Origin: Helopsaltes ochotensis
Taxonomy: Eukaryota > Chordata > Aves > Passeriformes > Locustellidae
DNA length: 64,000 nucleotides
Assembly: GCA_013400155.1 (NCBI GenBank)
Contig: VXBM01000199.1
Span: forward strand, 62,001 to 126,000
Reading direction: 5' to 3'
Shown here in pieces: positions 1-13,420 of the stretch (the stretch's first letter is position 1; each line of letters starts with the position of its first letter). The position numbers and the translations under genes were made by a program. Below the pieces are notes generated by a model that saw only the letters and a list, made by a program, of their open reading frames with translations, did not search any database and was not told where the DNA came from.

Positions 1-3000
1 TCCCATACTTACTATTAATTTTGTCACATTTGAATAGCAACCCCCTACTCCCTTCAAATCTTAAAATCAGATTGTAGAAAAATCTAAAAGATACAATTGA
101 ATCGACTGTGAATTCACAATTGAATCCTGTGAAACAGGAAATAAATATGCTACTCCAATAGTCTTGTTTGAAGCAGTGCTTTGAACTCAGCATTTCTATT
201 CATGGCAAAATTGCAAGTGAGATAGTTTGTCTTTATACAAATTTTCTAGAAAGAACAGGTATCTTTGGTGGTATCCATAACCAATAATAAAAATGTTACT
301 CAAAAGTCTCAGGTTCCCATTGTAAAATACATGACTTTAAATCATAACCGGTCTTTCATGATTGACTAAATGAATCGTACCATGAAAAAGTGAGTATCCA
401 AGAAAGATTTAGTCTCAATATATGAACAGAAGATACTTTCACTAATCAAGCAAAAAATCAATAAGGGATGAAAAATTAGTTTCCAGACATAGCACTTTAA
501 AATTCTTCACAACAAAAGCCCTCAATCTTGTTTTGAAATATTCTGTCCTTCCCCTCTCCAACAGCTGTTGGCCTCATGAAATTTAAAAATACTTGCCAAA
601 ACACAGGGGGGGATTTTGGGAGTTTTGTTTGTTTTTAATATCCCTATTGTGTAAACTTTTGTTGGTGGTCTTGCTAAAAAGGCCATTTAAAGAGTATTAT
701 GCCTCTTCTTTTAAAAAGCCATTACAGCATGAAGGTTGTATATAGCACAGATATTTTATCTCGTTGAAGCTCTATGTCAGCACACATCAACACTCTCTGC
801 TTTCAACAGAACCACAGTAAAATCAACTCTATGACACAATGGATTGTATCTAGAGCAGGAAGAGATTTTGTGAACTTTTTCCCTTTTCAAAAAACCACCA
901 CCTATCCTTGTCCACAAGTTAACAGATAACATATTATATAGGCTACTAAGTACAGCAGTTCTCCATTAATTCCCTGTGAATTGAATTTACTAACATTTAT
1001 TTATTTATTTATTGTTTTATTTAATTAACAATTATTAACATTTATCTTGTCATTGCTCTACTGAAAACTAAAGAGAACAAGATACATTCAACAACACTAA
1101 TACACAGTCCTAATTCATGTGGAAAATGAAAGCACATCAGAAGACCTGTTTGACACTTACAGGTATTTGTCAAGACCACCGAAGCCATTTTGAGATACCT
1201 TTTCCTCAGACAGGTTTTATGTCACCTAAATTCCAATCTTAGAGATTAGGTTTCACAGGAGGACTTCAATGCATTCCTAAAAATAGTAAAAAGACCAGGA
1301 AATCTAAACTTTCACTACCCCCCTAATTCATCATTGCTGGTACAAAAATTCATTTACTTCCTGGGAAAAAAGTACTTACTTGTAGCCAAGAAATACTGAA
1401 TCACTTAGAGAAAACCTATATGTTGTAAATGTAGAACTGGGAAGTCCTGACAGTTTGGGACATCATTTCAAGTTTATGTCTTTTTTTATTATAGTGTAGC
1501 ATTAGACAAACATTAAAACTATTTCAGTATTGTCTACGCAATATTGTTTTCTTCAGAAACCTGTCTCCACAGGAGATTTATTTAAATCATAATCCTCTAG
1601 ACATTTAGGGGGAAAAAATCTCCTTTGCTATATTCTTTAATTGCACTTGAAATTTTTGGCAAAAAATTCAAAAATACTCTCTTTCTACCTGATATTGTGT
1701 CATGCCAGAACGATGTACAAAATACTGAAGTAATTTCAAACACATACAACCTCTGCTATGAGGGACACTCTTGGAGGTTACAGTTATTCATGTATTTTTA
1801 GTTATGTTATATAGATGAGAAACATATTGTTAGAACTAGGTGGCACTAGAGATAAAAGTGACAAATAAATATTCTGTATTTATGAAATTGTTGACTCAGG
1901 AATGCTATAATCATTTAGTGACCCACCACTGTCTGAAGAAAGAGTGAAAATATGACGGAAAGTGCTTTCTAAAAACAAACACACGTGAAGATCACTTAAC
2001 ATACCTGGTGGATGTCCATTCACCTTAATGCACTTGAACAGTGAGATATTGGGAATAAATATGCTGTAAACTATTCTCTGTATTCAGGATCTACACAGGG
2101 AAATGAAATCACACCATGAATTTTTACTTTAGTGTTGTACTGGCTTGCCATGACACAACTACACACACCTCTGCTATAGCAAGTAGACAGATGCTGCAAA
2201 AAACCTTGCTAGTCAAATAATATGACTTTAAACTTCTGACTTGACTGAAACTTTTGGTGTAAACATTGCCAAGGACTATCGAAGCCATGGTTATTTTTGA
2301 TTTAAACAGCTGCATGTTCTCATTCTGGCAACATCAGAAGGTTAAACAACAAGCAAACTATGTCCCAAACCTTGCAACAAAAGATTGATTCCTCCAAAAC
2401 CTAGCACATTATTCTTTGCAGGATAGACTTTTTTTCTGCCTACATTTTGTGGGACATAAATGCTTTTACCCGTCAGTATAGGCAGTTTCCCTTCCCTCCG
2501 TTTCCCATGGAGCAATGTAATGAACTAAATAAAAGTTCCATTTATAAAGCGAAGGTGAAAATGCAGGTAGGATCCCTTGAAGTACAACAGAATAGTTACA
2601 GCAATCAAGTGGTCTATATATATCAAGCGGTTAAAAGAATACTATTGATAAATAATAGCTAAATCTTTCCCCTGGATGATGAGGAAGAGAATCTTAGAAT
2701 TTTTATCTTCACAACGTTAAGTAGGAAACTTGTATCCCAAATAAATCTAAAAACTAACCCAGCTGATAATCTGCCTTCAGTTATGTGATTTCCTTTGAAA
2801 CCTGTATATGGCAAGTTCTGAGCAGCTGCGGTGTGCTACAACTCACGCAAAGGAAAACTACTCATCAAGACTGATGTCTCCCAGACTACCGAATTTCTTG
2901 GTCTCATATATGACTTACATTAAAAAACCCAGTAGATTTTTCTTTTGAAGAAAAAAGTGCAGTTTAAGCAATTCTTTGTTAAGTTCAAGTTCAAGAGCAG

Positions 3001-3189
3001 CTGTCTGATAACCACCACAAACCTCTTTGTTGATTAGGAAGAGTTGGGGGGGAGAAATATTTTAGTATTTATTCTATTACAAGAAAACTAAATATTGAAA
3101 ACACAGTAATTGTGGAAAGTACCATTTCTGAACAGAGAAGTGTTATGTCTGTCTTTTTACTGCATTCTGAATTTCATTGAATGATGTAA
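1..3189. other. AT-rich noncoding stretch, no gene seen
   Basis: I see no gene in this stretch. Reading frames are short and lack recognisable domains. It holds an (ATTT)n microsatellite at about 995-1013, a G7 run followed by T/G-rich sequence at 606-640, and otherwise unique AT-rich DNA. No repeat family could be recognised by eye, although old decayed repeats would be missed. Confidence 0.6.
995..1013. repeat. (ATTT)n microsatellite
   Basis: Between four and five consecutive ATTT units are visible. This is an ordinary short tandem repeat. Confidence 0.85.
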
Positions 3190-3246
3190 AAGGTTGGTTT
3201 GATGATCTCAGAGTCTTTTCCAACCCCATTTTCTGTGATTCTATAA
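3190..3246 (+). mobile_element. CR1 LINE 3' tail fragment
   Basis: The sequence reads through a 'gatgatctcagagtcttttc' segment, then 'caacccc', and ends in 'ctgtgattctata'. This is the order of the last 50 or so bases of avian CR1 elements: 'gatgatct', 'gtcccttccaacc', then the terminal 'tgattcta' octamer repeat. Only the extreme 3' end is present, as expected of heavily 5'-truncated LINE insertions. It is noncoding and diverged. Confidence 0.7.
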
Positions 3247-3558
3247 AATATGATTGTCCAAAATTTAATGTCAGTGAGAGCTGAGATTTCTGGATCTTAA
3301 AGACATTTCTTCTTTCTGAAGGAATAAAGAAATCATGTCCACTCCCTTCATCTGGCAATCACTAGAAATCAGGCTGGAAGTTCTATAGGGAATCAGCCCA
3401 TCTCCTTTTCTGAGGTTTGTTATAGTGAAACTGAAAGAGACTTATCTAGGTCAAAGATTTGAGAATTTATCTGAACCTAATTTAAATGTCCTAGGAATAC
3501 ACCATGGATAGCAAATTTCATGAAAATCAAGTCATATAATCCTTTCTTCTAGGTTAAA

Positions 3559-3790
3559 ATGCAAAAAAAAAAAGTCCCAACAACTCCTCCCAAAACAAAA
3601 AATAAACAAACAAACCCCTAAACCACACAAAAAAAAACAAAACAAAAAAAAAACCAAAAATGAAAAAAGGGAAAAACAAAAACAAAAACAAAAACAAAAA
3701 CAAAAAAAGAACTCCAAAACAAAACAAAAAAACCCCCACAAGCAAAAAACTCAAACCAACCAACTAACGAAACAAAAATGAAAAAAGCCT
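3559..3790. repeat. A/C-rich low-complexity tract
   Basis: About 230 bases consist mostly of A runs interrupted by single or clustered C, including five (CAAAAA) units near 3676-3706. The phenylalanine-rich frames on the minus strand here (about 3532-3763) are translations of this low-complexity DNA and not genes. The tract may be a slippage-expanded remnant of a poly(A)-type tail, but no parent element is visible beside it. Confidence 0.8.
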
Positions 3791-3881
3791 CAAACAACCA
3801 TTTGGAAACCTAGGAAAAGAACCTCCGTAAAAAAGCAGTACCCAAATGTATATACAACTTGATGCTGTGGCTTAGATGTAG

Positions 3882-4278
3882 TGTTTCCACTGAAACACTC
3901 CAAACCATGCACTGCTCACACACTCACTTCTCCCTCCTCATTCCTTTTTCCCTGTGGAGGGCTAGAGATGAGAATTAGAGGTACAAAAGGCAAAGATCAG
4001 AGGTTGAGATGAGAACAATCTGCTGGAAACTGCAATGAGACAGGAAAACAAACAGTAGAAGTGACAGTATTAATACCGAAGTGTACAAGAGGTGAATGAT
4101 TCACTCAACAGCACTCACCACAGAGAAACCCCTGACTGTGTTTCCGTGCTCTGTGACCAGAGCCCTTTCCCTATCCCTGAAAAATGACCATGAGGTGGTA
4201 CAGAATAATTGCTGGGTCCTGGCCATGCCCATCCTGGATATTGCAAAACTTAATCCTACACTCTCCAGAACCAGGACA
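3882..4278 (-). mobile_element. Degraded avian ERVL-type LTR, minus strand
   Basis: Read on the plus strand, the segment runs 'aaccatgcactgctcac', a pyrimidine-rich part, 'gatgagaattagagg', 'gaggttgagatgagaacaat', and finishes 'ccagaaccaggaca'. This is the reverse complement of a common bird ERVL-type LTR, which begins TGTCCTGGTTT and has a 'ctcaacc' segment just before its 3' G/C-rich end. The 5' end of the LTR is sharp at 4278. The low-coordinate boundary is approximate. The copy is shorter than I would expect, and I cannot find the TATA/'tatatac' segment, so a central deletion is likely. No internal retroviral region adjoins it, which fits a solo LTR. I see no clear target-site duplication. 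Confidence 0.7.
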
Positions 4279-5611
4279 CTTGTACTTCTTAGTCCTCTAT
4301 GGACAAAAACAATAATGGTGTTCTATCATTTTAAAATTAATAGCTTTTTAGATTTGTTATTATTGCTATTGTTTTGAAGTAAATTGGTTCAAAGTTTCTC
4401 AAAGTATGAGAGGCACTGAAGAAAATGCTACTGTCTTCTTTTCTGCTGTGCTAGCATAGCCATGGGAAGTAGTGTTAATATAGCAAGTCTTCAGTGGATA
4501 TATTAGTTTAGACAGTCTCCCACACAGAATTTTTATTTCAACAACAAATGAACCAGCAATTTCATCACTCTGTGAACTTGGAGCACCTTTCAGAGAAATG
4601 AGTATATCTTTCATGTTCTCCTATATTGAAACAATACTAGTTACAAGACACACATCAATCTTGCTGAGTCATAAAAATCCATACTTTATTAATTACTACC
4701 ATTTGTTGTTTAATAGACACAGATGCTTATTCTCCTCAATATAGAGATGCACTAACATGGTAGTTTAGGTTTTATTTTTACTGCAGAGGTACTTAGAAAC
4801 TGCAGTAAAAGTTGTTTTTCTTATAATAATTTATTCTGACCCTTCTAAGCAAATTATAGCACCATACTTTAGAGATTGGAGCAGGAACACACAAACCAGT
4901 CAGAGTTTAATCTAATTTGCCAGCATTTCAAGAATGGAACAACAATTCCAGGTTAAATAGAAAAATTTTTTCATAGTCAAATGAGATTACAATAAGGAAG
5001 AACAATCTTATTGAAGTTGTTAGTCTTGAAGTAGTATAATTTTATAAGAGTATTAAGTTTCAAAGTCTCCTTCAACTTTGTTAATCTGCTGGCAAGTAAT
5101 GAGCACTTTGGCATCACTATGGATCCACTTAACAAAGCTTTAAATGAATTCTGCTTTCGAGTTAACATTTGAGTTCTGAAATGGAAATCATCTTCTATGA
5201 AGATTAATTATTATATCTGAGGCTCAATTTCTCATATTAAGGCAAATCTCCAAAACAAACATGCTCTAGCCAAAACTAAGAAAAGAGTATAATATTATAT
5301 CAATTCATAAAGAAGAATACACCTCTCTTCTAGCTGGATGCTACTGCTAAAATAGGTCCTTATTTCATTTAAAGTTTATAGCTCAGAGTGTAATAGCAGA
5401 ACAACTCACAGTCATTTTGTATTTAGTTGGATGAGGGAGATTTTTTTCTTAAATTTTTATTATTTTTGAAAATGAAAACTTTTCTGTGAAAAAGCTGTTT
5501 GAAAAATTTTCAGTTAAATGCAGGTTTATAATCAAAAATGTTAATTACTAGATGAAATGTGAAATGTAACAAATAAGAAAAGTGAAAGTCAAAATTTTAT
5601 CTGTTAGTTTT

Positions 5612-5695
5612 GGGGGGGTTGGGGGATTTCTGGATTTTGGGTTTTGTTTTGTTTTGTTTTGTTTTTTGTTTTTTGGGTTTTTTTTTGAGGAGTTG
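5612..5695. repeat. G-run and (GTTTT)n island
   Basis: G runs of 7 (5612-5618), 5 (5621-5625), 2 (5632-5633) and 3 (5639-5641) are followed by five GTTTT units and longer T runs. The four G runs within about 30 bases could in principle form a G-quadruplex, though one run has only two Gs, so two-tetrad or bulged structures are more likely. Confidence 0.7.
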
Positions 5696-7420
5696 TTAGT
5701 TAGATTGTTGTTTGGGGTTATTTTAAGGAACATTACAGAAAAGAAAAATGCACCTTGATCATCTTTATTTACTGTATTTTTTCTTTCTCTTTCCTTCCTG
5801 CCTTCCTTTCCCAAAATCAGGAAAGTCCATTCTTTCAAAATATGCTCTCTTTCATTATACACAACAAGTTAAAGCATATTCCAGGAACAGTTCCATCATG
5901 GACAATTCATATTTTATGCAGTTAGAACTCAGACGTTACTCTCCTAAATGACTCTGAGACCCTGACCATATGAACTTGAGCATGAACTTTGGAAATGACA
6001 AGATTAAAAGTCATCTTTCTCAGACAGTTTACCAGTATACAGTTGCTGCAAATGTCAGAAAATACCACAGTTTATATAAACAGTAAAAAAAGGCCATCTC
6101 CCACTCAGCACTCAAAGCCTTCATTAATATCAGAATTAATAGGGAAAAAAAACCCCAAACAAATACCCCACAACACATACAGATTAGTTATTTCCTAACA
6201 TCTAGATAGATCACATATTGACAATTTTAACTCAAGAATAAGATTCTAACTGTATTTTTTACCAGTTAATTTATTAAGTGTTCTGCAATATTTACCTGGG
6301 AAATTAATGAGGTTTTCAGCTGTAGCTATGTGTTAAAAGACCAGGAAAGTAACTCATTTCTTCACTGCCATAATTGTGCATTTTGCTCTAAGAAGTTTTT
6401 AAAGCATCCTTGACTATTTCTCAAAGATTACTAGAAGCTCACTGGAGGCTGGGCTTGCTGTGGGATACATCAACACCTTTCTTTCCTCGTTTGATGGCTT
6501 GATTAAGTAAATAAAATAACTACATTAAAACAAAAAGTATTTTAGAGATCAGTTAGTTTTCTTTTCTGTATGATTCATGTGTGTAGGTGTTCTTTTACCT
6601 AAATTACTAAAGTTTTTGGCTACATATCTATCTTGATAGATAACAGAAAAAAGTATGAACATTTTCTTTTCTAATGTCAAATGGTTTAGGTATTTCTAAT
6701 ATATGTTTTATAATCAAACAATGGATTACTGAACTATCAAGAAATATTTCATAACTGTCCCTTGCCACTAGGTTCTTTAAATTCTCCAATTATATGTGAC
6801 ACATTGTAAACTACTTTTTTAATTCTTGACACTGTTACAAAAGTCCCACATATGTTCAGAAATTATAATTTCTGAATTATAAATCGAAAATATATTTTCT
6901 GAATTTCAAAAAAAAAATAAAAAAAGCTTTTTTCACAAAGTATTGCATTGATCACTAATAACACTTCCTGCCCCTCCCTCCTCCTCTCCCATTTATTCTC
7001 ATTTCCCAAGGATTGCTTTTCTACAGAAGACTTATTGTCCCATAAAGAAAATAAAGCCTTGGCTTGAGCTGATCATGTCACACTGGTTTTGTTAGGAGAT
7101 GAGCTCCTTCAATCTCCCAATTTCTGCCCACAGCCATCACTGCATTACAGCTCAGATGGCCACACACAAGAAGGTTTCATGACTCTGAAGGAATATTGGC
7201 AGCAGCACCTCTACCCTCTCTGATATTTTAATTTCTTTGGTGGCTGTATCACATTTTTATTTTGTGTTCACCTATCACACTCAGGTCTGTCTTCTTTAAC
7301 TTCAGGGTGTAAATTCCAGACAGCAGAAATTCCAGAATTAGTTTTTTTGCACTGATTTCTGTGTCTTTTGTCGCTAATCACCACTGAACTTCTGTAACAG
7401 TCGTGGAGTTCAACTGAGAC

Positions 7421-7460
7421 ACATTATACATTATACATTATGAAAAAAATTTCATAATGT
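7421..7460. repeat. Heptamer triplication with palindrome
   Basis: The heptamer ACATTAT occurs three times in tandem (7421-7441). The last copy forms the left arm of an inverted repeat: 11-base arms at 7435-7445 and 7450-7460 around an AAAA loop. This is simple AT-rich sequence with no indicated function. Confidence 0.75.
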
Positions 7461-8621
7461 GCAAAGTAAATAACAAATTGAATATGAGGAGGGAACATTT
7501 AAAATCTGCCAGCAACCTCACACCAAGGAACTTCCTTCAAAAAAAGTGTTGGTGACCTTTTCTATTTCTTTTCCATTTTTATGACATCTCATGAAGTGTT
7601 ACTTACATCAGTTGATTCAAGTACTTGTTTTATTTCCTATTCCCCCTACCACTTATGCTGGCATGACCTAGACTCAATAAACCTGTAATAAAATTGGATC
7701 TTATTTTCCCTTTACCTTCAAAATTTTTCCCAACTTTAAGGTCATTGCATCCTCTATAACAATAATAGTATCCCAGTATAACAATAAAGCCTATCAGTGT
7801 TAAGTTTTATTGCAAAACTAAAAATTAAATAAATCACCAGATAGTTCTAGACATTCTGGAAAACCACAATGTGGATCCTATTTCTGCAGCTTTAGAAAAG
7901 CATCTGGCATTTCACAAAATAAAAATTCTGGGTTTATTTTACCTGGAAATGCTGCTGTTTCAGGCTCATAAATAGACTCTTGAGATCTCCTCTACTGCTC
8001 TTTTGAAAACATTCTGAATTCCAGTGTTACTTTCTCAAAATTTAATAAGCAAAAAACTGTCTTAGGACTGTAGAGTATTAAGAAAAAACATTCTTATGTG
8101 AAGTTTATCACTCATTTATTATTGAACAATGAACAAAATGAACAAAAATTATTTATAAAGCAGATGGTTATTTATGCAGCTAAATAGGTTTGCAGAGTTA
8201 GTTACTCCTTACTTGCAAAGAGTTCTGTTTTTCTTCTTTTTTTTTTTTTCTTTATGGCAACCATTTTCTTGTTGTTTCCATATAGACCTCAAGTAACACC
8301 ACAAGATCTGACTTCCTGCAGTGCTTATGAGTTAAGGAAACTAAAAACTGGCATGGTCTGGTTTTCTTCCCTGCTGACAACCTGCTCCTGTAGCTCTGCA
8401 TGAAATGGATACAGCTGATGAAGCTATTTCTAAACCCTTCTAAACCCTTCTTTTCCACAAAGATAAAAAATATTCTCCACTATTCAAGTGTGGGATTTCT
8501 CAGAGCCTGGAAAGTTTGAACAAATTCTCTATTGCCCATGCCATAATTTAGCAGAACAAATAAGTAATGAAAATACATGGACAAGTCAAGAGCATGTGGG
8601 TTATTAAATACTTCTGCACAT

Positions 8622-8644
8622 AAAAAAAAAAAAAAAAAAAAAAA
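8622..8644 (+). repeat. Poly(A) run, 23 A
   Basis: An uninterrupted run of 23 A is followed by a purine-rich 'gtgggggagagagaag'. No retrocopied gene was recognised upstream. Confidence 0.9.
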
Positions 8645-9429
8645 GTGGGGGAGAGAGAAGAACTGAAGATCTGAAGATTTTGGGCTTTAATGCTTTATTT
8701 GAACAAGTTAGAGAATGTACCTCATCCAGAAAGAAGTTACTTTCAGGTAAAATACTGATGCAACTCTGAAAACATTTATCAGACATATCCTTTTACAGTC
8801 ACTTCTTTTTGATTGTTGCTCAGTCCAGAAACGAAAGTTCCAGGCAAGGTAGAGAGGTAATATTTTTATGGCATCATCTGCTGCTCACAAGTTGTTTAGT
8901 GGCTGATGTTTCTTTAGCATTCCTTCTTCACAATATTTCTAATTCCTGTTAATGGGCTCCAGATGGCTCTCTACAAGTATCCTTGAGGTACCAGGACAAT
9001 GCATGCTGCCTCAGTAGGAAGTTAAGCTTCAATTAATTGTTAGAGGATTTTCATTTATGAAGATGTAACACCTCTTTAATTCAAAATATTCTCCTGAATT
9101 ATTCTGGGATAGCTTTATTTTTTTTTTAATTTTTTTTTAATTGACTGTCTATAAAGGAGCAATCACCAATAGGATACTGTTTTGCCATTTCCTGGAAGAT
9201 CCTTTGTAAAAGATGAAAGGACAAAGTATTTAATTGCAAACTTCTTTTTGCAAAAACTAATCAACTCCAGCATGTTTAAGACCCTGTCTTACACTCCAGA
9301 AACCTGTCCAGAAAAATCAGCCAACAACATTAAGGTAAATTAAATTTTGTTGTTGTGAGAGACTGAGCTGGACCTTCCCAAGAAAAATGGTGCTCAGCCT
9401 TTTGTTCTATTGTTGCAGAAGCTTGTAAT

Positions 9430-9447
9430 ATTATTATTATTATTATT
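9430..9447. repeat. (ATT)6 microsatellite
   Basis: Six consecutive ATT units, an ordinary trinucleotide microsatellite. Confidence 0.9.
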
Positions 9448-12400
9448 TTACTGAGGAACTGTCAGTAAAAAAACAGCCTCAATATCATTTATCTTCTGAC
9501 TGTAAAAATGTTTAAGACAGCCTTGAGAAAGACTCTTAGCGTTCCAAATTCATCAACCTTAGCAAAAGAGAGTTAGACCCTTTAACAACCTGTTAATCCT
9601 GCAATTTTCAAACTACTCATAGACCTCTGCTGTCTCAAACCTTTGTGAAATCTACTGAAGATCTAATTGGCATCTGTTTAATTCTGAAAGACAAAGAGTT
9701 AAAGATCTATCACATTTCAAAAAATATGGAGGCAGAAGTTACTCTTTCACCTTTTGGAGCTTAGAAGAACACTTCTGCAGTTTTGTGAGTCCTGTTAAGC
9801 ACTACCAGTTAGGAAATGATTTGCAGCTCAAAATTCACAAACTTAGAAATTCAAGTATGTTGTTCTTCCCCATCCATGTAGATATAGTAATTAAAGAAGA
9901 AGAGAAGAGTCATTTACCCCAGTCTTCACCCCTCACCTCAAGTATTGAACACAAAGTCAAGGACTAGTTGTTTTTGAAAACATGCTGTGCTAAACATAAT
10001 AAAACCCATAATGTTCTACTTTTCCACTGATTTTACCAAAATTTGTTTTCCAGAGGATAATTTTTTTTCAAAAGTCAATATTTGTTCACTGGTTTGTAGG
10101 AGTCCATTCATAATGGTTATTCTAGACCTGAGGGAGCGTCTGTTGTTAAGTTTCTATAGGACCTAAATGCAGCATAAAAAGATGTAAGTGATGTTTCCTG
10201 ACACACCAATATATGTTGTCTTTTCAATTACATGCAGCTTGAGAGCCTTGCAGCTCAGCCATCAGGCACCCAGAAAACCATAGTTCATATAAAGTTCATG
10301 CTTTCTAACTCTTCAAAAAGCCTCAAACTACCAAAGTAAAATAAAACCAACTCAGATATGGCCATGCTTTACTAAATAACCACATGATACTGTCAACATG
10401 CTCCTGTTTTCTTTTTTTTTTTTTTTCTATTTATGACTCTTTGTTTGCCCTGGCTTGTTGCATTTTGAGGTGCAAGTTCTTTAAGGGAGAAAAAAACATT
10501 CCTTAGCTTGCCAGTTCCAGTGCCTAGCTTCCCTGGTAAGTATCCAAAGAGTATTCAGAGTAAAATAAAAAACAATTGAGATCACTATTTTCATGACCTG
10601 CAATTAAATTTATATGACTTTTTAAAATTAGACGTGGAAGATTTTCAGTGTTTTTTACAAAAGGAAAAGATGTTAGTTTACAAATGTTACTTACTGAAGG
10701 ACAGTATTCCCATGAAAGCAGGTAGTCTATGGCTTTCTCTCTATGTCAAGAAAGCATTTTCATCTTGTGTAATCTTTGCCACAAAGCTGCATGTGTAAAA
10801 TACTATGTTATTTTTCTATTCCAAGAATTTTACCTTTTGCAGCACATTGGCTGAGATAGATACATGTTTTTTTCTTGGAAAAAATGTTATAATCTTTTAC
10901 ATAAGCAAGGTAACTCAGAGTAAAACTAAGTAATTCATCCCTACCACTATTTTATTTAAGAAATTTAATATTTAAAAAGCAACTGAAATTAGAACAAGCA
11001 GAAAAATAGGATTTTCATATTTCAGATTTTTTAATTACAAATAAACCTAAATATCTACCACATGGCATATCTTGGTTGTCAGAAATATTACTGGGCAAAG
11101 GCTCTAGAAGCCAAAAGCAGTCTGTTAGACTGTCTGAAAAGAAGAAAGATGGTCAGACTGCCAGGAAACCTTCCTGGACTGTGGCTTCTGGGACCTTCTG
11201 GATCAGCTGTGTCAAACAGTGAAAAAGAAGTTTTTCAGCTTGTTCCCATTTCACAGTCCCCTTAAGTAATATCAACCTCAACAAAGAAGGGACTATTTCC
11301 ATGAATGATCTTTTTCACACGTAAAACATTTTCTTTATGCTTTCTGTGAATTGGTAGATTTGCATATGTGAAATTCTTTACATTCCAGCATAGAGAGTGA
11401 ATGATGAAGTTCATATCATCCTTTGAGCAAGATAGATGATTTCTGCTTCCAAAAAATCAATCAAAACCATTCATGGCTCACAAATTTGAATTTTGGGCAA
11501 ATGATACATAGTGCTTCATGATTGTTTTAAGTGTTCACAGATATTAACAGCACAATTTGAAATGAAAGTTAACCTATAAATGTTGTCTAAATCGCAGAGC
11601 AATAACATTAAGAGAAAAAGTGATGAATAGAAATCAATTGTTAATTACTGTCAGATTTTGCGCACTCACCAAGAAGGAACCACTAAACATATCAGAAGGA
11701 ATGTATTTATCTCAAGAAATTTAATTAATTTACTTAATCAACCATGATAGCTCAGTGATCACCCTCTATCAAATTCCTCTTTTACCAATGATTCCACTTT
11801 ATTTTATACTCCTGAGAGCATTTAGTCACATCATTACAGCATACCCATTTAAATCAATCATTTAATGAGTTAAAAAAGGCATAGATATTTTGAAATGAGT
11901 AGTGTTCCTCTGTTCAAAAGGGGAATTATAAATTCTGACAATAAACTGATTTGCCTCACCTTCATGTACTATATTTCTCATCTCTGGTGTCAATGTTTTC
12001 CACATCTCTAGATGTGGAAATCGTTATTCTATACAATATAGACTTTTAAGTCAGTTACCACTTCACTGCAAAGCTTTGTTCCACACCTCAAGCAAGAACT
12101 GCATAATAGCTCACGGGTTTTGCTAAGAAAGATTCTTGCAGCTAGTACAAAACAAATCTGCCAGAGAAAGGCACTTTACAAGTGGTGACCCACATCACAA
12201 ATCTGTGTTCAGTATTCCATCTTTTAACAGGCTTGGAACAGAATTACATATAAATCAGATGTCCAGTCAAACTTCAATTAGTGAAGTCAAAACATTAATC
12301 ACACACAGTTTTTGTCTCAAAAGCAAGTTTTCCCAAATCACATCTTCTTTTGGGAGGAGTTTACATTTCTAAGAAATCATATGTACGGAAGGTGAATGTA

Positions 12401-13099
12401 ATAGACTGCTTGATTAACCACAGTGCACGCTTTTTTGTCTACTCAGGTTTGGAGAGTTTAGGGGTGACTGTCCGGGCTTCTCCGATATGTCACATCTCAA
12501 TATCTGAGTTCTAATGACCTAACTGATCTTTTAAAATTGAAAGTAAGTGTTTATTTCTAAATGTCTTGATTTTTTTAAACAGTGTGGACATTCTAATTTC
12601 ATATGACTGTGTAGCTTATTTCCAGAGATTCATTAAATCATAAATACAATCAGTTTTATTTAGATTTTATTTTCAAAAAAACAGATGGATACATCTTAAC
12701 TGGCATTTCACAGACTGCCAAGGTATGTGTGGGGGGACAACACATGTTAAAACCAAAGCAGACTCTTTGCTGGAAAAATGTTTACAATTTCCTTCTTAAC
12801 AACACCTAAAACTAGGAGGTTGAAGTCATCAACACACAACTTCAGTGCTATGTATCACCCTTGCTATAACACACCACACTTATGTCACTTAAAGGTTGGA
12901 ATGAAAACAAACAAACTGGTTCTATCTAGCTTTACAAGCCTTTGCCATCACATGTCTTTTCATGCCATAAAAAATATCTCCTTTTTTTGGTTGCTACCAA
13001 CAAGTAACCTCCTATGCAAATGAAGAATTGGAAGCATATTAATGTCAGAGACTGAAGGAAATAAGGAAATGAAACAGGTATTGCAGGAAGAAAAGATGT

Positions 13100-13420
13100 T
13101 CAAGCATGATACAATAATTGATTATTTGCATGAAGAATATTAATAATAATAATCCACATTGTAAATAAGGCATACACAGAGTAAAGAAAATTCATTTTTG
13201 GATTATGAAAAAAATGCATCATTTTCGCAAAAGTTGATGTAATTAATTAATAATTGTCTGGATAGCTAATCTTATGCTATAATTACCTCCAGCTAAATTC
13301 TTTACAACATAATTGCATTGACAGTCAGTTTCATAATTTCTTATTTCAAAATTGCAATGGAACATAATTGACTGACCAAGCCATTTTCAAAAATTATGCC
13401 ATTGTTTAAAATGTTGAGTG
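13100..13420. other. Candidate conserved noncoding element
   Basis: This AT-rich stretch has many homeodomain-type cores (TAATTA, TAATTG, ATTAAT) and a perfect POU octamer ATTTGCAT at 13124-13131. It is free of microsatellite structure apart from a short (AAT)n at 13140-13152. Such composition is typical of developmental enhancers in vertebrate gene deserts, but AT-rich neutral DNA also yields these short motifs. The call is inference and conservation was not tested. Confidence 0.25.

Noticed and set aside
3532..3763. Phenylalanine-rich frames resembling membrane proteins
   Set aside because: They are translations of an A/C-rich low-complexity tract in two frames.
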